DNA from: Luteibacter jiangsuensis
Lineage (GTDB): Bacteria > Pseudomonadota > Gammaproteobacteria > Xanthomonadales > Rhodanobacteraceae
Assembly: GCF_030812295.1 (NCBI RefSeq)
Contig: NZ_JAUSSK010000002.1
Span: 1-64,000, forward strand
DNA length: 64,000 nt
Direction of reading: 5' to 3'
Shown here: piece by piece, positions 7,262 to 16,948 of the stretch
Position numbering within the stretch: position 1 is the first letter of the stretch
Layout: the number at the start of each line of letters is the position of its first letter
Program-made: the position numbers and the translations under genes
The notes under the pieces: model-generated
Databases searched by the model: none
Told to the model about the DNA's origin: nothing
Seen by the model: only the letters and a program-made list of their open reading frames with translations

Positions 7262-10200
7262 ATGCAGCACGTAAACCCATCATCGACCGCGCCCCGTCGG
7301 AGGCTCGCCCTTGCCGTGGCTTTCGCCATCGCCGCCGCCGGAACGGGCGTCGCATTCGCACAGAGCAACGCCACCGGCTCGATCTTCGGCTCGGCGACGC
7401 CAGGTGACACGATACACATCGAGAACACGGCCACTGGCCTCCGCCGCGACATCACCGTGGACGCGAGCGGCCGCTACCGCGCCAATTCCTTGCCCATCGG
7501 CACGTACGACGTCACCCTGATGCACAACGGCGCCGCCGTCGACACCCACAAGGGCGTCCAGACCCAGATCAGCCAGAGTACCGACGTCTCCTTCGCGGCG
7601 ACCAATGCCGACGCGACGACGCTGGGAAGCGTGCAGGTCACCGCCAACAGCCTCCCGAGCATCGACGTCAGTTCCGTCGATTCGCGCACCGTGCTCAGCG
7701 CCGACCAGCTCGCCAAGCTGCCCATCGCGCGCACCTCGATCAGTTCGATCGCCCTGCTCGCTCCCGGCACGACCTCGGCCGCACGTGGCTACGGCAACGC
7801 ACTCTCGTTCGGCGGTTCGTCGGCCTCGGAGAACGCTTACTACATCAACGGCTTCCAGGTCACCAATCCGCTGACCGGCGTCAGCTCGCGCCAGCTTCCG
7901 TATGACGCGATCGACCAGGAGCAGGTGCTGATCGGTGGCTACGGCGCCGAGTATGGCCGCTCCACCGGCGGCGTCATCAATGTCGTGACCAAGCGTGGTT
8001 CGAACGAGTGGAAAGGCGATGTGCAGGTGCTTTGGTCGCCGGAAGCGCTCGCGCAGGAACCGCGCAATGTCTACCTTCGCAACGGCACGCTGTACCAACG
8101 CGGCAATGCCTACGCCCAACGTGATTCGGAGAACCTCCAGTACTCCGGCTCCCTGGGCGGCGCCCTGGTGAAGGACAAGCTGTTCATCTTCGCCGCCGCG
8201 GACTGGATCCGCCAGACCGGCAACTACACCGGCCCCAACTCGGTCAGCGACGACGAAAAGGACACGGCGAAGACGAAGCGCTGGCTCGGCAAGATCGACT
8301 GGAACATCACCGACAACAACATCCTCGAACTGACCGGCATCGGCGATACCGAAACAACCGACTCCTCCATCTTCGCGTACAACTACAACACCGGGCGTGG
8401 CGATTACCTCGGCCACCAATACACGAAGAACTACAACGGCACGCAGACCAACGGCACGCCGGGTGGCGAAACCTATATCGCCCACTACACCGGGTACATC
8501 ACCGACGACCTGACCATCAACGCGATGTACGGCCGCGCGCATTCCGACCACGAACAGAACGTGGACGGTGCGTCCGGCGTGGCGTGCCCGTCGATCACCG
8601 ATGCCCGCGTCGAGTTCATCAACAACAAGCAGACCGGTTGCACGGTCGGTGCCACCTCCACCCTCCTTCCCGGGTCCAAGGACAGCACGAAGGGGTGGAG
8701 CGCCAACATCGAATACCGGATCGGTGACCACGACCTCCGCGCCGGCGTCGACAACTACGTGCTCCGTGCCACCTGGGGTTCCATCCCCGTGGGCGGTACG
8801 TCGTACACATACAACGACGTGGGCGACGGCAGCGTCATCCAGCAGCGCCTGATCAACCTCGGCCTCGACCCCGGCCTGTACAACCCGGCGGACTTTCCCA
8901 ACGGCTATTACGTGGAGTCCACCGCGCTGACCACCGGCACGTCCGCGCGAACGAACCAGCGCTCGCAGTTCGTCGAGGACAACTGGCAGATCACCGACCG
9001 CTGGCACGGGTATGTCGGCTTGCGTAATGAACAGTTCTCCAACTACAACGGCGTCGGTGAGGCCTATGCGCGCGCACGTCACCAACTCGATCCCCGCCTC
9101 GGCGTGTCCTGGGATGTCTACGGCGACAGCTCGCTGAAGATCTATGCCAACGCGGGACGCTATCACCTTGGCCTGCCGACGTCGGTGGCCGTACGCGGCG
9201 CCGGGCCATCGACGTACCCGTCGCAATACTTCAGCTTCACCGGCATCGATCCCGCCACCGGTATCCCGACGGGCCTGGGCCAGGGCGCGTACTCGAACAC
9301 CTATTACCTCAACGGCGCCAACGGTACCCCGCCCGATGCGAAGACCGTCTCGGCCCGCGACCTGCATTCGTATTACCAGGACGAATACATCCTGGGCTTC
9401 GACAAGCAACTCACCGATAACTGGGTCGTAGGCGCCAAGGCCATGTACCGCAGGCTGCGCAGCCTGATCGACGACACCTGCGATTCCGCGCCGCTCCAGG
9501 CATGGGGCGATCGCAACGGGCTCAGCGACGAGGTGGCCGCCGGCATCGCGAGGAGCACCGGCTGCTGGCTGTACAACCCGGGACGCGCAAACACCTTCGT
9601 GGTATCCCCAACGGCGGGACAGTACATCGACGTTCCGCTTTCCGCCGCGGATATCGGTGAACCGAAGCCCAAGCGTTCGTACTACATGCTCGACCTCTAC
9701 GCCGAGCACCAGTTCAGTGACAAGTGGTACGGCAAGATCGACTACACCTACTCGCGCAGCTATGGCAACTCGGAGGGCCAGCTGGATTCGAACATCGTCC
9801 AGGCGGACGTATCCACCACCGAGAGCTGGGATTTCCCCCAGATCATGGAGAACACCAACGGCGACCTGCCGAACGACCATAAGCACCAGCTCCGCGTCTA
9901 CGGTACCTACGCGCCGACGGAAGAGTGGCAGTTCTCCACGGTGAGCCGCGTCACCTCGGGCGCACCCGTCAGCTGCCTGGGCATCCGTCCGCTCTCGGCC
10001 GGCGGCGACCCCTATGGCTACGGCGCCAACTACTTCTGGTGCAACGGCGAGCCGTCGCCCCGCGGGTCACGTGGACGCACGCCGTGGACCTACACCATGG
10101 ATGTGAGCGCGGCATGGAAACCGGCTTTCGCCGATCACAAGCTCACGTTCTCGGCGGACATCTTCAATCTTCTGGGCAAGCAGCAGGTGACCCAGTACTT

Positions 10201-10312
10201 CGAGACGGGCGAGACCTCGAACGGCCTGGCCAATCCGAACTACAAGCGCGCCCGCTCGTTCCAGGATCCGCGCTACGTCCGCCTCGGCGCACGTTACGAC
10301 TTCACGCTCTGA
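7262..10312 (+). CDS. TonB-dependent receptor, Oar-like, with N-terminal carboxypeptidase-regulatory-like domain
   Basis: 1016 residues; the ATG follows CAGGAGGGTAGTTC. A signal peptide runs to VAFAQ near residue 34. Residues about 37-100 form a beta-sandwich carboxypeptidase-regulatory-like domain (GSIFGSATPGDTIHIENTATG, ASGRYRANSLPIGTYDV). A plug domain follows (SVDSRTVLSADQLAKLPI, EQVLIGGYGAEYGRSTGGVINVVTKRG), then a 22-strand-type barrel ending in the outer-membrane signature ARYDFTL. It lacks a TonB box of the plain siderophore type, so the substrate is unknown; Oar-type receptors are linked to peptides, carbohydrates or secretion rather than iron. It is 60% or more alike by eye to the next gene in several segments, so the pair is a tandem duplication. 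Confidence 0.9.
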   Translation: MQHVNPSSTAPRRRLALAVAFAIAAAGTGVAFAQSNATGSIFGSATPGDTIHIENTATGLRRDITVDASGRYRANSLPIGTYDVTLMHNGAAVDTHKGVQTQISQSTDVSFAATNADATTLGSVQVTANSLPSIDVSSVDSRTVLSADQLAKLPIARTSISSIALLAPGTTSAARGYGNALSFGGSSASENAYYINGFQVTNPLTGVSSRQLPYDAIDQEQVLIGGYGAEYGRSTGGVINVVTKRGSNEWKGDVQVLWSPEALAQEPRNVYLRNGTLYQRGNAYAQRDSENLQYSGSLGGALVKDKLFIFAAADWIRQTGNYTGPNSVSDDEKDTAKTKRWLGKIDWNITDNNILELTGIGDTETTDSSIFAYNYNTGRGDYLGHQYTKNYNGTQTNGTPGGETYIAHYTGYITDDLTINAMYGRAHSDHEQNVDGASGVACPSITDARVEFINNKQTGCTVGATSTLLPGSKDSTKGWSANIEYRIGDHDLRAGVDNYVLRATWGSIPVGGTSYTYNDVGDGSVIQQRLINLGLDPGLYNPADFPNGYYVESTALTTGTSARTNQRSQFVEDNWQITDRWHGYVGLRNEQFSNYNGVGEAYARARHQLDPRLGVSWDVYGDSSLKIYANAGRYHLGLPTSVAVRGAGPSTYPSQYFSFTGIDPATGIPTGLGQGAYSNTYYLNGANGTPPDAKTVSARDLHSYYQDEYILGFDKQLTDNWVVGAKAMYRRLRSLIDDTCDSAPLQAWGDRNGLSDEVAAGIARSTGCWLYNPGRANTFVVSPTAGQYIDVPLSAADIGEPKPKRSYYMLDLYAEHQFSDKWYGKIDYTYSRSYGNSEGQLDSNIVQADVSTTESWDFPQIMENTNGDLPNDHKHQLRVYGTYAPTEEWQFSTVSRVTSGAPVSCLGIRPLSAGGDPYGYGANYFWCNGEPSPRGSRGRTPWTYTMDVSAAWKPAFADHKLTFSADIFNLLGKQQVTQYFETGETSNGLANPNYKRARSFQDPRYVRLGARYDFTL

Positions 10313-10344
10313 CCTAGAAGAAGAAAAGCGACACTCCCCAGATT

Positions 10345-10376
10345 GGCCGCTCCGCCCGGAGCGGCCTTTTTTTTTT
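10345..10376 (+). terminator. Rho-independent terminator of first TonB receptor
   Basis: The 9-bp perfect stem GGCCGCTCC/GGAGCGGCC has a GCCC loop and is followed by ten T residues. Confidence 0.93.
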
Positions 10377-10790
10377 CGTTCCGTGACGCCTTCGTGTCTC
10401 CCGAAGGCAGTGAAAATGTTTCGTTCTTCATGAAAACTTTTTCATTCTCGCCTTAACGTGCCGCGCATCTTCCTGCGCCATCCGCGTGGCCAATCGCATC
10501 CGCCCGCCACATTCGCCTTGCGGCCGGGACACCCGGCCCTTGCGCCGCCCGCATGCGCAAGAGGGACAAGAACTTCCGTTCATGCAACTCGCATTGAGTG
10601 CCGATGTCGGCCGGGCGTAGTTTGCGTCCGCTTGTTGCAGTTTCGTTAACGGCGACACGCGGCGCATCGATGCGGAGGAGATCGACGCCATAAGGGGGCC
10701 CGGATGGCCATCACGTGAACCACTCCGTTCCGTTCGTCGAGGGATGACGGGACGACTTGAAGCATTTGGCCAATGGCCGGGGAGATCACC
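10377..10790. promoter_or_regulatory. Upstream region of second TonB receptor with an AT-rich palindrome
   Basis: About 410 bp without a gene. At 10430-10445 there is a perfect palindrome, ATGAAAA-CT-TTTTCAT, inside an AT-rich patch (10408-10446) that contrasts with the GC-rich flanks, and this could be an operator. GCATCGATGC at 10664-10673 is a shorter palindrome. The receptor ribosome site GGGGAG lies at the 3' end. No promoter pair is convincing. Confidence 0.5.
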
Positions 10791-13700
10791 ATGGATTCGC
10801 GTCACTCAATGGAGCGCACCAGGCGGCGCTCGTTATCGTTCGCCATCGCGCTCGGCCTCGGCCTGGTCGCCACGGGCGCCCTTGCGCAAAGCACGGTCGG
10901 CGCCGTCTACGGCACGGCGGATGCGGGCGCGCAGGTCACCGCCACCAATACGGGAAGCGGGCTGAGCCGTTCCGCCACCGTCGGCAACGATGGCCGGTTC
11001 AACATCTCGTCGTTGCCACCGGGCGACTACAAGATCACCTCCACCAAGGGCGGCCGGAGCTCGACGCGCGACATACAGATCGTCGCCGGCCAGGGTTTCA
11101 ACCTGAACCTCGCCGCCGGTAGCGCGGGTGGTGCGGCCAATGCGGGGGCCCAGGACCTCACGACCGTGTCGGTGACGGCGAACGCGCTGCCGCCGATCGA
11201 TATCACCTCGAGCCAGACCAATACGGTCATGACCTCGGAGCAGATCAAGCAGTTGCCCCTGGCGCGCAACCAGACCGCCGTGGCCCTGCTCGCGCCGGGC
11301 GCGACCAAGGGTGACAGTGCCTTCGGCAACCTGGCCTCCTTCGGCGGCGCGTCCGTCGCCGAGAACAGCTACTACGTGAACGGCTTCAACGTCACCAACT
11401 TCTTCCAGAGCCTCACCTATTCGCAGGTTCCGTTCGAGGCGATCGACCAGGAGGAGATCCAGGACGGCGGCTACGGCGCCGAGTACGGCAATTCCACCGG
11501 CGGCGTGATCTCGGTGAACACCAAGCGCGGCACGAACGAGTGGAAGGGCGGCATCGACTTCACCTGGGACCCATATCAGTTCCAGGCCAAGCAGCCCAAC
11601 ATCTATTTGCAGAACGGCAGCCTGCTGCAGAACAACCGGCACAACAGCAACTACGTGGTCGGCAACAACGACACCGGCAACGCCACCGACTTCGGCCAGC
11701 GCTGGAACGCATGGTTGGGCGGTCCCCTGATCAAGGACAAGCTGTTCATGTTCGCCCTCGTCGGCGGCACGCGCACCGCCGACGAGCATTACGGGGATTC
11801 CTCGGGTAGCGGCAACTTCAACAAGACCACGATCAAGGACCCGCGCTACCTGGTCAAGCTGGACTGGAACATCAACGAGAGCAACATCCTCGAATACACC
11901 GGCTTCAGCGACAGCAGCACGCAGCAGCAGAGCATCTACGGATACAGCTACGACGCCGACGGCCAACCGCACCGGGGCGACTACCTCGGCCAGGTCTACG
12001 ACAAGACCGGCGGCATGAACAACATCCTGAAGTACACCAGCTACATCACCGACGATTTCACGATATCGGCGCAGTACGGCAAGAGCACCAACCGGCGCGA
12101 TGAACGCGCCACCACGGCCGATGGCACGCTGGAAGAATACGACGGCAACATCTTCAACGCGGCGAACTCGCCCGGTTGCCCGTTGATCGCCGACAACCGC
12201 ATCCCGGTCAGCAACGGTGGGACCGCCGCCCCGCATTGCTCGTTCACCAGCGGCTTCCTCAATACGCCCGACGGCGAAGACAAGCGCAACGCCGGCCGTA
12301 TCGACTTCGAATACCACGTCGGCGACCACGAACTGAAGGCGGGTTGGGCACGCGACCACTTCACCACCGACACCGGCACCGCCTACGAGGGTGGCAGCCG
12401 CTGGACGTACATCTCGCAGCCGGAAGCCATCCTCGGCCACGCGCCGGGCCTCGATCCGGCGGACAGCGTCGTCGAACAGACCGTGTTCGCCACCGGCGCC
12501 AAGGTCGGCATCACGCAGAAGTCCTACTACCTGCAGGACAACTGGCACATCACCGACAACTTCGTCGCCCGCATCGGCGTGCGCAACGACGGCTTCGAGA
12601 ACACCAACAGCCTCGGCCAGACCTATGTGAAGCAGGTGCATAGCTGGCAGCCGCGCCTGGGCTTCTCGTGGGACGTGCACGGCGATTCGACGCTGAAGAT
12701 CTATGGCAGCGCCGGCGACTACTCACTGCCGCTGGACGGCAATGTGGCCCTGCGCGGCTCGTCGGCCTCGCTGTACCAGAACCAGTACTTCAGCTACACG
12801 GGCATCGATCCGGTCACCGGCGCACCCACCGGCCTGGGTGCCTTGCCGGCGGCCTATGCGGCGGCCTTCCCGTCGCGCACCGGCGTCATCTACTCGAACG
12901 GCGAAGCCGGCGTGGTTCCGAATCCGGGTGCTGTCGCCACCAAGGACCTGAAGCCGTTCAAGCAGCGTGAGTTCATCCTGGGCGCGCAGCAGCAGATCGC
13001 CGACTGGACCTTCGGCGCCAAGGCCATCTACCGGAAGGTGCTGACCGGCATCGACGACTCCTGCGATTTCCGTCCGATCGCCAAGGCCGCCAACGCGCAG
13101 TACGGGCTCAACCTCGACACCACGAGCCTGACCCCCGCCGACGCCAACGTCCCCGGCTGCTACATCTTCAATCCGGGCAGCTCGGTGACGTTGCGTACAC
13201 CGGTGGACGCCACCGGCACGCTCTACGACATCCACCTGCCGGGTGTGGACGTGGGTGAGCCCAAGTACAAGCGCTCCTATCTCGCGCTTCAGTTGACCGC
13301 CGAGCGCAACTTCGACAACACCTGGTACCTGAAGACCTCGTATGTCTTCTCGCATACGCGTGGCAATGCCGAAGGTGGCGTCGATTCCAGCAACGGCCAG
13401 GCCGACACCGGCACGACCGAGCTGTTCGACTATCCGGAGATCATGGCCGGTTCGAACGGCTACCTGCCGAACGACCGCAAGCACACGTTCAAGATCTACG
13501 GTGCCTGGCAGATCAACGACCAGTGGCTCGTGGGCGCCAACGGCGTATTCCAGACCGGCCGCCCGGAGAACTGCTACGGCCTGAACCCGATCGACTCGCA
13601 GGTGGTCGGCGGCTATGGCGCTGGGGCATACCTCTACTGCGACGGCATGGTGGTCCAGCGCGGCTCGGTCGGCCGTACGCCGAGCTACTGGAACATCGAC

Positions 13701-13913
13701 CTGAACGCTTCGTACAAGCCGGTGTGGGCGAAGGGCGTCACCCTTTCGGCAAACGTCTTCAACGTCTTCAACAAGCAGCACACGACGACGATCAACGAAG
13801 TGGGCGAGGACGACAGCGGCAATTCGCTCTCCGGAAGCACGTACAAGATCCCCACCAGCTTCCAGCAGCCGCGCTACGTGCAGCTGTCCGCCGAGTACGA
13901 CTTCTCGCTCTGA
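10791..13913 (+). CDS. TonB-dependent receptor, Oar-like (paralogue of the preceding gene)
   Basis: 1040 residues. I chose the ATG at 10791 because GGGGAG sits 7 bases upstream; an in-frame ATG at 10773 has no such site. The signal peptide ends TGALAQ. A carboxypeptidase-regulatory-like domain covers about 30-95 (YGTADAGAQVTATNTGSG, DGRFNISSLPPGDYKIT). The plug is about 120-250 (GGYGAEYGNSTGGVISVNTKRG) and the barrel ends AEYDFSL. Domain order and many blocks (YYVNGFNVTNFF, DNWHITDNFVARIGVRNDGF, SPTLKIYG-like segments) match the upstream receptor, so the genes arose by duplication. Each has its own terminator and upstream region, so they can be expressed separately. The substrate is unknown. 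Confidence 0.9.
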   Translation: MDSRHSMERTRRRSLSFAIALGLGLVATGALAQSTVGAVYGTADAGAQVTATNTGSGLSRSATVGNDGRFNISSLPPGDYKITSTKGGRSSTRDIQIVAGQGFNLNLAAGSAGGAANAGAQDLTTVSVTANALPPIDITSSQTNTVMTSEQIKQLPLARNQTAVALLAPGATKGDSAFGNLASFGGASVAENSYYVNGFNVTNFFQSLTYSQVPFEAIDQEEIQDGGYGAEYGNSTGGVISVNTKRGTNEWKGGIDFTWDPYQFQAKQPNIYLQNGSLLQNNRHNSNYVVGNNDTGNATDFGQRWNAWLGGPLIKDKLFMFALVGGTRTADEHYGDSSGSGNFNKTTIKDPRYLVKLDWNINESNILEYTGFSDSSTQQQSIYGYSYDADGQPHRGDYLGQVYDKTGGMNNILKYTSYITDDFTISAQYGKSTNRRDERATTADGTLEEYDGNIFNAANSPGCPLIADNRIPVSNGGTAAPHCSFTSGFLNTPDGEDKRNAGRIDFEYHVGDHELKAGWARDHFTTDTGTAYEGGSRWTYISQPEAILGHAPGLDPADSVVEQTVFATGAKVGITQKSYYLQDNWHITDNFVARIGVRNDGFENTNSLGQTYVKQVHSWQPRLGFSWDVHGDSTLKIYGSAGDYSLPLDGNVALRGSSASLYQNQYFSYTGIDPVTGAPTGLGALPAAYAAAFPSRTGVIYSNGEAGVVPNPGAVATKDLKPFKQREFILGAQQQIADWTFGAKAIYRKVLTGIDDSCDFRPIAKAANAQYGLNLDTTSLTPADANVPGCYIFNPGSSVTLRTPVDATGTLYDIHLPGVDVGEPKYKRSYLALQLTAERNFDNTWYLKTSYVFSHTRGNAEGGVDSSNGQADTGTTELFDYPEIMAGSNGYLPNDRKHTFKIYGAWQINDQWLVGANGVFQTGRPENCYGLNPIDSQVVGGYGAGAYLYCDGMVVQRGSVGRTPSYWNIDLNASYKPVWAKGVTLSANVFNVFNKQHTTTINEVGEDDSGNSLSGSTYKIPTSFQQPRYVQLSAEYDFSL

Positions 13914-13979
13914 CCCCCCACCACAAGAAGACAACGGCGCGCGCCTCCCGGCGCGCGACCGATGCAACCTCCCCAGATC

Positions 13980-14008
13980 GCCGCCCGCTCCCACGGGCGG
14001 CTTTTTTT
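13980..14008 (+). terminator. Rho-independent terminator of second TonB receptor
   Basis: GCCGCCCG/CGGGCGGC, 8-bp perfect stem with a CTCCCA loop, followed by seven T residues. Confidence 0.93.
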
Positions 14009-14022
14009 ATGAGAAGCGCTGG

Positions 14023-14104
14023 GTGGGAGCCGACCTTGTCGGCGATGGGTGCTTACCGCAGCCTGGCCCGCCACCGCGGGATCGCCGACAAGGTCGGCTC
14101 CCAC
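14023..14104. repeat. REP doublet (inverted pair)
   Basis: Two 24-bp REP units in inverted orientation with perfectly matching arms (14023-14046 and 14081-14104). Each unit reads GTGGGAGCCGAC-CTT-GTCGGCGAT and can itself fold as a small hairpin (GCCGAC/GTCGGC). It lies between convergent genes, directly after the receptor terminator. Confidence 0.92.
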
Positions 14105-14136
14105 AACGATCGTCCAGGCCCACAGCGCCAACTACC

Positions 14137-15021
14137 TCAAGCCACAACGGCTGCGCGACGCCAGAGGTAAGGCGCGAGGACAAAGCAAGCCACGCCCATC
14201 AGCATCACCACGATGCCGCCCCATACGGCGGGTTCGAAACGCTCGTCGAACACGAGGTACGAGGTGAAGATGCCGGACACCGGCACGATCAGCGACAACG
14301 GCGCTACCGATGCCGCCGGGTATTTCTTCATGAGGTTGTTCCACACCATGTAACCGAACACGGTGGTCACATAGGCCTGGAACAGCACCGATCCGGCCGC
14401 CCGCCAACTCACTCCGTGAGTAAGGGCATGAAAGGGAGCCAATCCGTGGACGACATAGGTGAGGATGAACAACACCGGCGCGGAGAACACGCTCGACCAA
14501 GCGACGAACGCGATCATGTCGGCCGGCTTGTGCCGCTTCACGATGAGGTTGCAGGCGCTCCAGCTGAGCGCCGCCAGCAAGACCAGCGCGATGCCAACGT
14601 CGGTGGACGTGCCTTCGATATGGCTTATCACGATCACCAGACCCGCCACCGCCAGCAGCATGCCCACCCATTGGGGCATGCGGATGCGTTCGCGGAGGAA
14701 CACCGCGCTCAGCAGGACGGTGAAGAACGCGCTGAACTGCAACACCAGCGATGAAAGCCCTGGCGACATCCCCTTGGCCATGGCCAGGTTCACGACCCAC
14801 CAGAGGCCGACGCCGAACAGCACGCCATACGCCGCCAACGCCGCAACGGGCACGTCGCGCGGCCGGCGCAGGAACAACACCTGCGGAAACGCGGTGAAGG
14901 TGAAGCGCAACCCGGTGAGGAGGAAGGGATCGAGGTCGCGCAGCCCCACTTCGATCACCGAGAAGTTGCTTCCCCAGATCAGCGCGACGAGTATCCCCAG
15001 GAACAGATCCGCGGATTTCAC
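14137..15021 (-). CDS. EamA/DMT-family inner-membrane transporter
   Basis: 294 residues with ten hydrophobic segments in two homologous halves, the EamA duplication. It starts LFLGILVALIWGSNFSVIEVGL, with the usual W-G-x-N motif of the first helix; the second half begins IALVLLAALSWSACNLIVKRH. The start is GTG at 15021, whose GTGA overlaps the stop of the AMP nucleosidase gene, so the two are probably co-translated. A longer upstream ATG would run back into that gene and is rejected. Members export amino acids, metabolites or drugs; substrate and direction cannot be deduced. Confidence 0.88.
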   Translation of the reverse strand: MKSADLFLGILVALIWGSNFSVIEVGLRDLDPFLLTGLRFTFTAFPQVLFLRRPRDVPVAALAAYGVLFGVGLWWVVNLAMAKGMSPGLSSLVLQFSAFFTVLLSAVFLRERIRMPQWVGMLLAVAGLVIVISHIEGTSTDVGIALVLLAALSWSACNLIVKRHKPADMIAFVAWSSVFSAPVLFILTYVVHGLAPFHALTHGVSWRAAGSVLFQAYVTTVFGYMVWNNLMKKYPAASVAPLSLIVPVSGIFTSYLVFDERFEPAVWGGIVVMLMGVACFVLAPYLWRRAAVVA

Positions 15022-15806
15022 GGCTCGCCGTCGTCCTCGAAGCGCAGGTGCTTCACGCTGCGACCGTGGCGACGGACGAGCTTCAGCGCTTCGACGCCCA
15101 CCTTGATATGCCGTTCGACGAAGGTGGCCGTGACCGCGGCGTCGCTGGTTTCGGTCTTCACGCCTTCCGGGATCATCGGCTGGTCGGAAACCAGCAGCAG
15201 CGCTCCGCAGGGGATGTGGTTGGCGAAGCCGGCGGCGAAGATGGTCGCGGTCTCCATGTCGATCGCCATGCTGCGCGTGCGGCGCAGGTATTCCTTGAAG
15301 CCATTGTCGTGTTCCCAGACCCGGCGGTTCGTCGTGTAGACGGTGCCGGTCCAGTAGTCGTGGCCGAGGTCGCGGATCATGGTGGACACCGCGCGCTGTA
15401 GCTGGAACGCTGGCAGGGCCGGCACTTCCGGCAGGAGGTAATCGTTCGAGGTGCCCTCCCCACGGATCGCGGCGATCGGCAGGACCAGGTCGCCGATGGC
15501 GTTCTTCTTCTTGAGGCCGCCGCACTTGCCCAGGAACAGCACGGCCTGGGGCTCGATCGCGCTGAGCAGGTCCATGACCGTCGCCGCGTTGGGGCTACCC
15601 ATGCCGAAGTTGATCAGCGTGATGCCGTCGGCCGTCGCGTTGGGCATGGGCCGGTCGCGCCCGCGCACCTCCACGCCGTGCTCCAGGGCGAAGCGCTCCA
15701 CGTAGTGGCCGAAGTTGGTCAACAGGATGTGCTGGCCGAATCCCTCCACGGGCGTGCCCGTGTAACGGGGCAGCCAGTTGGAGACGATCTCGTTCTTGGT
15801 TTTCAT
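15018..15806 (-). CDS. amn: AMP nucleosidase (short form)
   Basis: 262 residues. It corresponds to the phosphorylase-like catalytic domain only, as in the short AMN-like family, and not the longer E. coli Amn with an extra N-terminal domain. Landmarks are TLINFGMGSPNAAT near 63, VLFLGKCGGLKKK near 89 and the nucleoside-binding SMAIDMETATIFAAGF near 180, followed by LLLVSDQPM. It should hydrolyse AMP to adenine and ribose-5-phosphate in the cytoplasm, adjusting adenylate pools. It is the first gene of a two-gene unit with the EamA transporter, which hints at export or salvage of a purine-related compound; that link is inference. Confidence 0.88.
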   Translation of the reverse strand: MKTKNEIVSNWLPRYTGTPVEGFGQHILLTNFGHYVERFALEHGVEVRGRDRPMPNATADGITLINFGMGSPNAATVMDLLSAIEPQAVLFLGKCGGLKKKNAIGDLVLPIAAIRGEGTSNDYLLPEVPALPAFQLQRAVSTMIRDLGHDYWTGTVYTTNRRVWEHDNGFKEYLRRTRSMAIDMETATIFAAGFANHIPCGALLLVSDQPMIPEGVKTETSDAAVTATFVERHIKVGVEALKLVRRHGRSVKHLRFEDDGEP

Positions 15807-16001
15807 GTCGAATCCGGATGCGCGTGCGCCGGCGGCGTTCGCCTTTGCTTGCCGACGGCGCGGTTACCGGCGACGCCACGCCGGCGGAGTGCCAAATTCA
15901 TTCGCGCAAGTGTAGCATCCGGCCCAGCGGGGCAAGCCGGGACGCATCGGGTGTTTCGGGCGCCGCGGGGCCGTCAGGCCTACGATGGGGGGTGGTGCCC
16001 G

Positions 16002-16946
16002 ATGCGAATCGGCGTAGCGATCGACGCAGCCTGCGACCTGCCGCAGGATTTCCTGGAACGCAACGGTATCGCGGTGATGCCCATCGCCGTGAAGGTGGAC
16101 CTGCAACGCTTCAAGGACGACCGCGACCCGGTCGAGATCCAGCGGTTCCGCAACCAGAAGCTGGGCAGCCGCAGCCACTCGGCCGAGACCGAGGCGAGCT
16201 CCGTGGAAGACGTGCAGAACCTCTTCCTCCAGCGGATGGTGAAGGAATACGACTGCGTCGTCTGCCTCACCATCATGGCCACGCGCAGCCCCATCCACGA
16301 CAACGTGATCAAGGCGAGCTTCGCGATCCTGAAGAATTACCGGCCGGTCCGCGAGGCCGCTGGCATCGGTGGCCCCTTCCTCATGCGCGTGGTCGACACC
16401 CGCAACATCTTCGCCGGCTCGGCGCCGGTGGTGGTCGAAGCGGTGCGGACGATCCAGGCGGGCAAGTCCCCTGCCGAGGTACGTGAACGCGCCGCCCACA
16501 TCGCCGATTGCTCCTACGGCTACATGTTGCCGCGCGACCTCAACTATCTCCGTTCCCGAGCCCGTAGCAAGGGTGACCGAAGCGTGAGCTTCCTGAGCTC
16601 CATGCTCGGTACCGCGCTGGATATCAAGCCGATCCTGCGCGCGCACAAGGGTGAAACCGGACCGGTGGGCAAGGTCAGGGGATTCGAGCACGGTGCGCAG
16701 ACACTGTTCGACTACGCCGCGAAGCGCGTGCAGGCCGGTTTGCTCGTGCCTTCGCTCTCGCTCAGCTACGGCGGCGATCTCGACGACATGCGCAACCTGC
16801 CCGGCTACCAGGCGCTTACGCGCGTCTGCGCCGAAGCCGGCGTGGAGATACTGGAGAGCCCGATGGGCATCACGGGCATGGTCAACGTCGGTGAAGGCGC
16901 GATGACGCTCGGGCTCGCCTCCGAAGAACACGTCGCAGAGTTCTGA
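16002..16946 (+). CDS. DegV family fatty-acid-binding protein
   Basis: 314 residues. It opens MRIGVAIDAACDLPQDFLERNGIAVMPI, the DegV beginning in which an Asp-x-x-Cys-Asp-Leu segment follows the first strand. An EDD fold covers the first half (VCLTIMATRSPIHDNVIKA near 86), and the ligand-binding C-terminal half includes SSMLGTALDIKPIL near 205 and ends ITGMVNVGEGAMTLGL. Homologues bind long-chain fatty acids and, in Gram-positives, act with fatty-acid kinase; no FakA partner is in the window, so its role here is uncertain. The ATG at 16002 follows a G-rich ribosome site. The DUF4124 gene begins 2 bp after its stop. Confidence 0.85.
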   Translation: MRIGVAIDAACDLPQDFLERNGIAVMPIAVKVDLQRFKDDRDPVEIQRFRNQKLGSRSHSAETEASSVEDVQNLFLQRMVKEYDCVVCLTIMATRSPIHDNVIKASFAILKNYRPVREAAGIGGPFLMRVVDTRNIFAGSAPVVVEAVRTIQAGKSPAEVRERAAHIADCSYGYMLPRDLNYLRSRARSKGDRSVSFLSSMLGTALDIKPILRAHKGETGPVGKVRGFEHGAQTLFDYAAKRVQAGLLVPSLSLSYGGDLDDMRNLPGYQALTRVCAEAGVEILESPMGITGMVNVGEGAMTLGLASEEHVAEF

Positions 16947-16948
16947 GC

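Noticed and set aside
7280-9886. 868-codon minus-strand frame
   Set aside because: It is antisense to the first TonB receptor; composition is biased to Val, Gly and Arg with no ribosome site.
10833-12680. 615-codon minus-strand frame
   Set aside because: Antisense shadow of the second TonB receptor, same reasoning.
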